A stretch of 64,000 bases of DNA from assembly GCF_040675465.1 (NCBI RefSeq), contig NZ_JBFAPA010000004.1:248001-312000 (forward strand). The letters are read 5' to 3'. Shown piece by piece: positions 60,403 to 64,000 of this stretch. The stretch is from Kibdelosporangium sp040675465. GTDB lineage: Bacteria; Actinomycetota; Actinomycetes; Mycobacteriales; Pseudonocardiaceae. Made by a program: the position numbers and the translations under genes. Each line of letters begins with the position of its first letter. Within the stretch, counting starts at the first letter, position 1. The notes below the pieces were generated by a model that saw only the letters and a list, made by a program, of their open reading frames with translations, had not been told where the DNA came from and searched no databases.

Positions 60403-61467
60403 TCAGTGCGGCAGGACGAGCCGGTTGGCGATGTCGTACAGGTCGGCCTGCGGTACCCGGCCGGCGATGGTGACCGGGGCTCCCTTGACCGCGTCGAGGA
60501 CCCACAACCGGTGGTAACCGTTCTCGTCGGCGTAGCGCGTCGCGTGGCCTTGCACGGGTTGTCCCGGTGTGCCCGTCGGGTCGCCGCCCACAGCGCTGTT
60601 GACGAAGATCGACGGCTGAACGGTGCACGTGCCCAGCGAGTAGCTCGTGTTGGTCGCTGACCCGGCCGCGGATCGCTCCGGACCCTGTTCGACGTCGAAG
60701 GCGCAGATCCGCATCCCGTTCGGCAGGTCGCGCAGGCCGTACGCCGGGGTGACGGTCGTCGTGCCCGGGAAGTGGATGTTCTCCGCGATCCGGCGGCCGG
60801 CGTCGATGAGTTGCTGCGCGGGCGCTGTGCTGCCGGGCGCGGCGGACACGTTCACATACATCGAACCGCCATCGGGGTGCGTCACGTACAGCTCGTAACC
60901 GCCTGGCCCGGTGGACACCGAACTCTCGACCCCGTGCTGCCCGTTGATGGTGACGGACTTGCCCGGGCCCGACTTGAACGTCGCCTGGTCCACCGACACC
61001 ATCCGGACCTGCTGGACGTCGACCTCCAGGACCTGGCCGTTGGCCGTGACGGTCAGCATGTACTCACCGCCGTACAGGGGCGCGTTCGGGTTGGCCGCGC
61101 TGGACCCGGCGTTGATCCGGTGCGCCCGGTAGGCGACCGAGCCCGGCGGGAGCCAGCCGAGGGAGTAGGGCATCTTCAAGCCGGCCGCGGCCTGTCCGGT
61201 GGCGGCCGGGGGCTGGCTGCCTTGAGATCCGTTGGCGGGGGCGGTGATCTGGGGTTGCCCAGCGGGGTCCGGCCGGTTCAGCACCACGGCGGTGACCGCG
61301 CCGAGGGTCAGCACGGTCGCCCCGGCGGCGACCGCGAACGGCCGGCTCAGCCCAGCGCGCCTGCTGTCGATGCGTTGGCGCGCCGCGGCGAGCACCGCGT
61401 CGCTGTCGGGCGCGTCATGTTCGTGCGCGGTGAAGGTGTCCTTGATCAGGTTCTCGATGTTCATCAT
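60403..61467 (-). CDS. membrane-anchored partner of the ECF sigma factor (anti-sigma-like)
   Basis: 354 residues. The cytoplasmic N-terminus (residues 1-42) precedes one membrane helix (PFAVAAGATVLTLGAVTAVV), and the long C-terminal part is outside. ATG 61467 overlaps the sigma factor stop (ATGA), the usual coupling of ECF sigma factors to their regulators. No zinc HxxxCxxC motif is present. The extracellular domain (GWLPPGSVAYRAHRINAG and later) is unassigned and may sense an envelope signal. Confidence 0.7.
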   Translation of the reverse strand: MMNIENLIKDTFTAHEHDAPDSDAVLAAARQRIDSRRAGLSRPFAVAAGATVLTLGAVTAVVLNRPDPAGQPQITAPANGSQGSQPPAATGQAAAGLKMPYSLGWLPPGSVAYRAHRINAGSSAANPNAPLYGGEYMLTVTANGQVLEVDVQQVRMVSVDQATFKSGPGKSVTINGQHGVESSVSTGPGGYELYVTHPDGGSMYVNVSAAPGSTAPAQQLIDAGRRIAENIHFPGTTTVTPAYGLRDLPNGMRICAFDVEQGPERSAAGSATNTSYSLGTCTVQPSIFVNSAVGGDPTGTPGQPVQGHATRYADENGYHRLWVLDAVKGAPVTIAGRVPQADLYDIANRLVLPH

Positions 61468-61964
61468 GTCTCCCTGGCCTCCGCCATCTGCTCGATGGCC
61501 AAGCCGTTTCGCAGTGCCGCCAATGCCTTGTGGGCGTGCGCGCGGACGGTGGCCTGGGCGCAGCCGAGCAGCCCGGCGATCTCGGGATCGGGCAGCTGCT
61601 CGTAGTACCGCAGCACCACCACCGCCCGCTGGCGCTTGGGCAGCCGCGCCAAGCGCTGCCACATGTCCTCGCGCGCGGCGTGGTCCGACGCGAAATCGTC
61701 CGCCCGCGCCTTGTCGGGCAGGTCACCCGACGCGATCACCCGCGCGGACCTGCTGTGTCGCCAGGACAGGTAGCCATTGGTCACCATCCGCAGCACATAC
61801 CGGTCGGGGTGATCCGCGCCGCTGATCCGGGACCAGTGCCGGTACACCTTGACCAGCACGTCCTGCACCAGATCAGCCGCCTGCTCCCGTTCGCCGGTGA
61901 GCATCGTCGCGTACCGCAGCAACCGCGGCAGTTGCGCCCGGGCGAAGTCGTCGTAGTCAGCCAT
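61464..61964 (-). CDS. ECF RNA polymerase sigma factor, SigE family
   Basis: 166 residues. Region 2 (MLTGEREQAADLVQDVLVKV, then YRHWSRISGADHPDRYVLRM) and region 4 (LARLPKRQRAVVVLRYYEQL, PDPEIAGLLGCAQATVRAHA) are clear and match the SigE-family (TIGR02983) group of actinobacteria. It directs RNA polymerase to a specific stress regulon. Coupled to its membrane partner downstream. ATG 61964 or GTG 61967. Confidence 0.92.
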   Translation of the reverse strand: MADYDDFARAQLPRLLRYATMLTGEREQAADLVQDVLVKVYRHWSRISGADHPDRYVLRMVTNGYLSWRHSRSARVIASGDLPDKARADDFASDHAAREDMWQRLARLPKRQRAVVVLRYYEQLPDPEIAGLLGCAQATVRAHAHKALAALRNGLAIEQMAEARET

Positions 61965-62048
61965 CACCCTTGAAGACTCAGCCCGAGGCCGATCTGTTTA
62001 CCCGGTTCCGCATCGGATCGGAACCGCTGACCACCACACCCCCGTGGG

Positions 62049-62501
62049 TCAGTCGAGGAAGCGCTCGGCGACCGTCTGGCCGTGGAAGGTCTGTCCGGTC
62101 GGGGTGAAGCCCAGTCGCAGGTAGAACTGTTCGGGGCCGTCGGGATGCGGCACCCACAGAACAGTGACTCGGTTCTGGCCGCGGCGGCGTGCCTCGACGC
62201 AGAGTTGCTCGACGGCGAACCGCCCGCATCCGGTGCGTTGGTGGCCGGCCGCGACGTTGAGTCGCCAGATGCCACAGCGGAAGTAGTCGATTGGAGAGTT
62301 CGGGTCGAAGCCGCCCATGATGAACCCGGCGAGCCGGTCGTCGGCATAGACCAGCCGGGGCCATGCGACGGTGGGTTGGGCGTAGGCCTCGGCGAGGGAC
62401 ACCGCGACGGGCGCGACGAATTTCTCCTGCCAAGGCTCGACTTGCAGCGCACAAGCGTCCTGGACGTTGTCGGGCGTCACCGTTTCCAGCCGGAACGACA
62501 T
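62049..62501 (-). CDS. GNAT family N-acetyltransferase
   Basis: 150 residues from ATG 62501 (SFRLETVTPDNVQDACALQV); the upstream extension is unlike the family. LAGFIMGGFDPNSP, then IWRLNVAAGHQRTGCGRFAV as the acetyl-CoA motif, and FYLRLGFTPTG at the end. Resembles polyamine/spermidine-type acetyltransferases. Substrate unknown. Confidence 0.85.
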   Translation of the reverse strand: MSFRLETVTPDNVQDACALQVEPWQEKFVAPVAVSLAEAYAQPTVAWPRLVYADDRLAGFIMGGFDPNSPIDYFRCGIWRLNVAAGHQRTGCGRFAVEQLCVEARRRGQNRVTVLWVPHPDGPEQFYLRLGFTPTGQTFHGQTVAERFLD

Positions 62502-62687
62502 GACCGCCGAGTGTGGACCGGCGTGGGGCACACGTCCACGCACGCGCGGGCCAGATGGACGGCTCGGCACCGTGCGCGGTCATCGGCATGAGCGCGTCAC
62601 GCGGAATCGCCGATCAGCGGCATGTGCGTGCGTTGCGTCGAGTCCGACGGCGAGGTGGTTCGCTTTGTCGAACTGTGCGCGGCAGGC

Positions 62688-63404
62688 TCACGGGCTGGTG
62701 ATCACTCGGTCGAGCCACTCGGTCAGGAGTTGCCGTTCAGCCTCGGTCAACGTCTCTAGGCGGGGCGCGATAGCGCGGAATGCGACTGCCGTCGCGATCG
62801 ACCTGTTTATGGTGCTGTCGGGCGGGTCGACGAGGATTTGCCGCAGAACGGCCTCGTACATGCTCTCAGCCAGCTCGGTGTCCCGGTGCTCGGTCGGTGT
62901 CGCCAGCAGTGTTTGGATGGTGCCGATCCCGGCGGCCTGGATGAGCTCGACGGCGCGTCGCTCGCTGACGCGGAGTCGTCCGGACTCGGCGACGCGGTGC
63001 ACCCGTGACTCCAGGACCCGTCGGCCGGACTGCGCCGCAGGCGAATGCCGTACCCGGTCGGGGTCGCTGAAGAGGCGGAAGAGGGCCGGGTTCGCGACGC
63101 CGAAGTCGATCTGCATCCGCCACCCCGAGTGCAGGTCGCTGAGCGGGTCGATCTCGTCCGCTGACGCCGCCCGCACGATCGCCGCTTTCGCGGATACGTA
63201 GGTCGCCATCACGTGCTCGGCCACGGCCTCCAGCAGACCGTCCTTGTCTCCGAACAGGCGGTAGATCGCCGGGGCCTGCACACCGGCCGCCTCGGCGACT
63301 CCGCGCGTGGTCACCGCTGCCGGACCCTGCTCCTGCAGCAGGCGTGCGGCGACGTCGATGATCCGCGCTCGCATGTCGGCACGGCGACTCGGCACCTCGG
63401 TCAC
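62688..63404 (-). CDS. TetR/AcrR family regulator, divergent from NmrA-like gene
   Basis: 238 residues from GTG 63404 (an ATG ten codons in is possible). HTH: AVTTRGVAEAAGVQAPAIYR, followed by LFGDKDGLLEAVAEHV. The C-terminal part is helical and not assigned to a ligand class. It is divergent from an NAD(P)H-binding gene with 83 bases between, in which two inverted copies of TATCAACGATA lie. Confidence 0.86.
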   Translation of the reverse strand: MTEVPSRRADMRARIIDVAARLLQEQGPAAVTTRGVAEAAGVQAPAIYRLFGDKDGLLEAVAEHVMATYVSAKAAIVRAASADEIDPLSDLHSGWRMQIDFGVANPALFRLFSDPDRVRHSPAAQSGRRVLESRVHRVAESGRLRVSERRAVELIQAAGIGTIQTLLATPTEHRDTELAESMYEAVLRQILVDPPDSTINRSIATAVAFRAIAPRLETLTEAERQLLTEWLDRVITSP

Positions 63405-63405
63405 A

Positions 63406-63416
63406 TATCAACGATA
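63406..63416. promoter_or_regulatory. operator half-pair 1 for TetR 62688-63404
   Basis: TATCAACGATA directly upstream of the regulator start. The same motif is present in inverted orientation at 63463-63473, before the divergent gene. Confidence 0.55.
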
Positions 63417-63462
63417 ACACCTCCTTGATATCACCGATGTATCACCGTTAGCATTCAGCGCA

Positions 63463-63473
63463 TATCGTTGATA
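63463..63473. promoter_or_regulatory. operator half-pair 2, next to NmrA-like gene
   Basis: TATCGTTGATA, the exact reverse complement of the copy at 63406, ends 14 bases before the start codon of the NmrA-like gene and three bases before its AAGGGAG ribosome site. Confidence 0.55.
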
Positions 63474-63487
63474 ACAAGGGAGCGTTC

Positions 63488-64000
63488 ATGATCGTCATCA
63501 CCGGTGCGACAGGCGCGCTCAACGGCGCCACCGTCGACCACCTGCTCAAGCGCCTACCGGCCGGCGAGATCGCGGTCGCCGTACGTGACACCACCAAAGC
63601 CCAGCAGTTCGCCGACCACGGGGTCGAGGTACGCCACGGCGACTACGCCGACCCCGCGTCACTGCCCGCCGCGTTCGCCGGGGCCGACCAACTGCTGGTC
63701 GTCTCCTCCAACGACCCCACGGCTGACGCGGTGGCGTTGCACCGCAACGCGATCGAGGCGGCCACCGCTGCCGGGGTGGGACGCATCCTCTACACCAGCC
63801 ACCAAGGCGCGGCCCCGGACACCCCGTTCGCCCCGGGGCGCGACCACGCGGCCACCGAGCAGCTGCTGGCCGACTCCGGCGTCCCGTGGACCTCGCTACG
63901 CAACGGCTTCTACGCACACAGCCTCGCCTGGCTGCTGGGGCCCTGGCGAAAGAGCGGCCGCATCACCGTGCCCGCCGACGGACCGGTGTCCTGGACCGCG
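63488..64000 (+). CDS. NmrA/QorB-like NAD(P)H-binding protein (3' end outside window)
   Basis: 171 codons, still open at the window end. The Rossmann motif is IVITGATGALNGATVDHLLK; LLVVSSNDPTADAVALHRNA and RILYTSHQGAAPDTPF match the QorB (quinone reductase 2)/NmrA group. ATG 63488 has AAGGGAG six bases upstream. Likely induced by a quinone or electrophile through the divergent TetR regulator, as in yodB/qorR-type pairs. Confidence 0.85.
   Translation, partial: MIVITGATGALNGATVDHLLKRLPAGEIAVAVRDTTKAQQFADHGVEVRHGDYADPASLPAAFAGADQLLVVSSNDPTADAVALHRNAIEAATAAGVGRILYTSHQGAAPDTPFAPGRDHAATEQLLADSGVPWTSLRNGFYAHSLAWLLGPWRKSGRITVPADGPVSWTA

Noticed and set aside
1..64000. CRISPR arrays, rRNA or tRNA genes
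   Set aside because: No regularly spaced repeats and no tRNA-like cloverleaf with CCA/TTC-loop pattern was noticed by eye; a tRNAscan run would settle the latter.

Overview
The window is very GC-rich DNA with dense genes, GTG and TTG starts beside ATG, many ATGA-type stop/start overlaps, twin short operators next to TetR genes, and actinobacterial families (DUF5703, SigE-type ECF sigma factors, EspC-like type VII substrates, class I LysRS). This fits a filamentous actinomycete, most likely Pseudonocardiales (inferred from gene content only; no rRNA or tRNA gene is present). No CRISPR array or complete insertion sequence was seen.

Layout. 1-4 kb: tail of a berberine-bridge-type oxidase, two secreted copper proteins (lysyl-oxidase-like and Cu-only SOD-like) and a 14-TM-type MFS exporter. 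3.7-8.8 kb: a housekeeping block resembling the mycobacterial Rv2135c-Rv2138 neighbourhood (LppL-like lipoprotein, DUF5703, aldo/keto reductase, UppP, histidine phosphatase), then a TetR operon containing a 27-residue membrane miniprotein. 8.9-16.5 kb: UvrA-like ABC protein, secreted M14 carboxypeptidase, a duplicated membrane gene and a secreted subtilase. 16.6-25.9 kb: a broken PhyH gene, Uma2, methyltransferase, flavin-dependent oxidoreductase, a large secreted GH92 mannosidase, and a TetR/SDR pair.

26-40 kb holds the most distinctive locus: a poly-Cys leader-like ORF, a LAL-type LuxR regulator, a free-standing condensation-domain protein, a GNAT, and then an almost unbroken translationally coupled operon: KAS III-like enzyme, ATP-grasp ligase, PLP decarboxylase, acyl carrier protein, a KAS-like protein without the catalytic Cys, a small acyl-CoA-dehydrogenase-like protein, an acyl-CoA dehydrogenase, AcpS-type PPTase and a two-gene ABC exporter. 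The ATP-grasp/decarboxylase/ACP trio parallels BtrJ/BtrK/BtrI of butirosin side-chain biosynthesis, so I infer a carrier-protein-bound amino acid (for example glutamate decarboxylated to a GABA thioester) that is desaturated, condensed or transferred, amidated and exported. No modular PKS or NRPS is present.

40-52 kb: epimerase, class I lysyl-tRNA synthetase, methyltransferases, tyrosine recombinase, TetR/MFS/NmrA drug-response operon, unknown membrane protein, TetR/DUF308 pair and a PAP2 protein. 52.8-56.5 kb: a type VII secretion cassette (EspC-like protein, WXG-type protein ending in an HEXXH motif, lipoprotein, small membrane protein), a VOC protein and a protein with the LQRxAGNxAV motif of eCIS/toxin-associated proteins. 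56.7-64 kb: a frameshifted phosphotransferase, Sel1-repeat protein, degenerate erythromycin-esterase-like protein, YdeI/DUF1905, NTF2-like protein, an ECF sigma factor with its coupled membrane partner, GNAT, and a TetR/NmrA pair cut by the window end.
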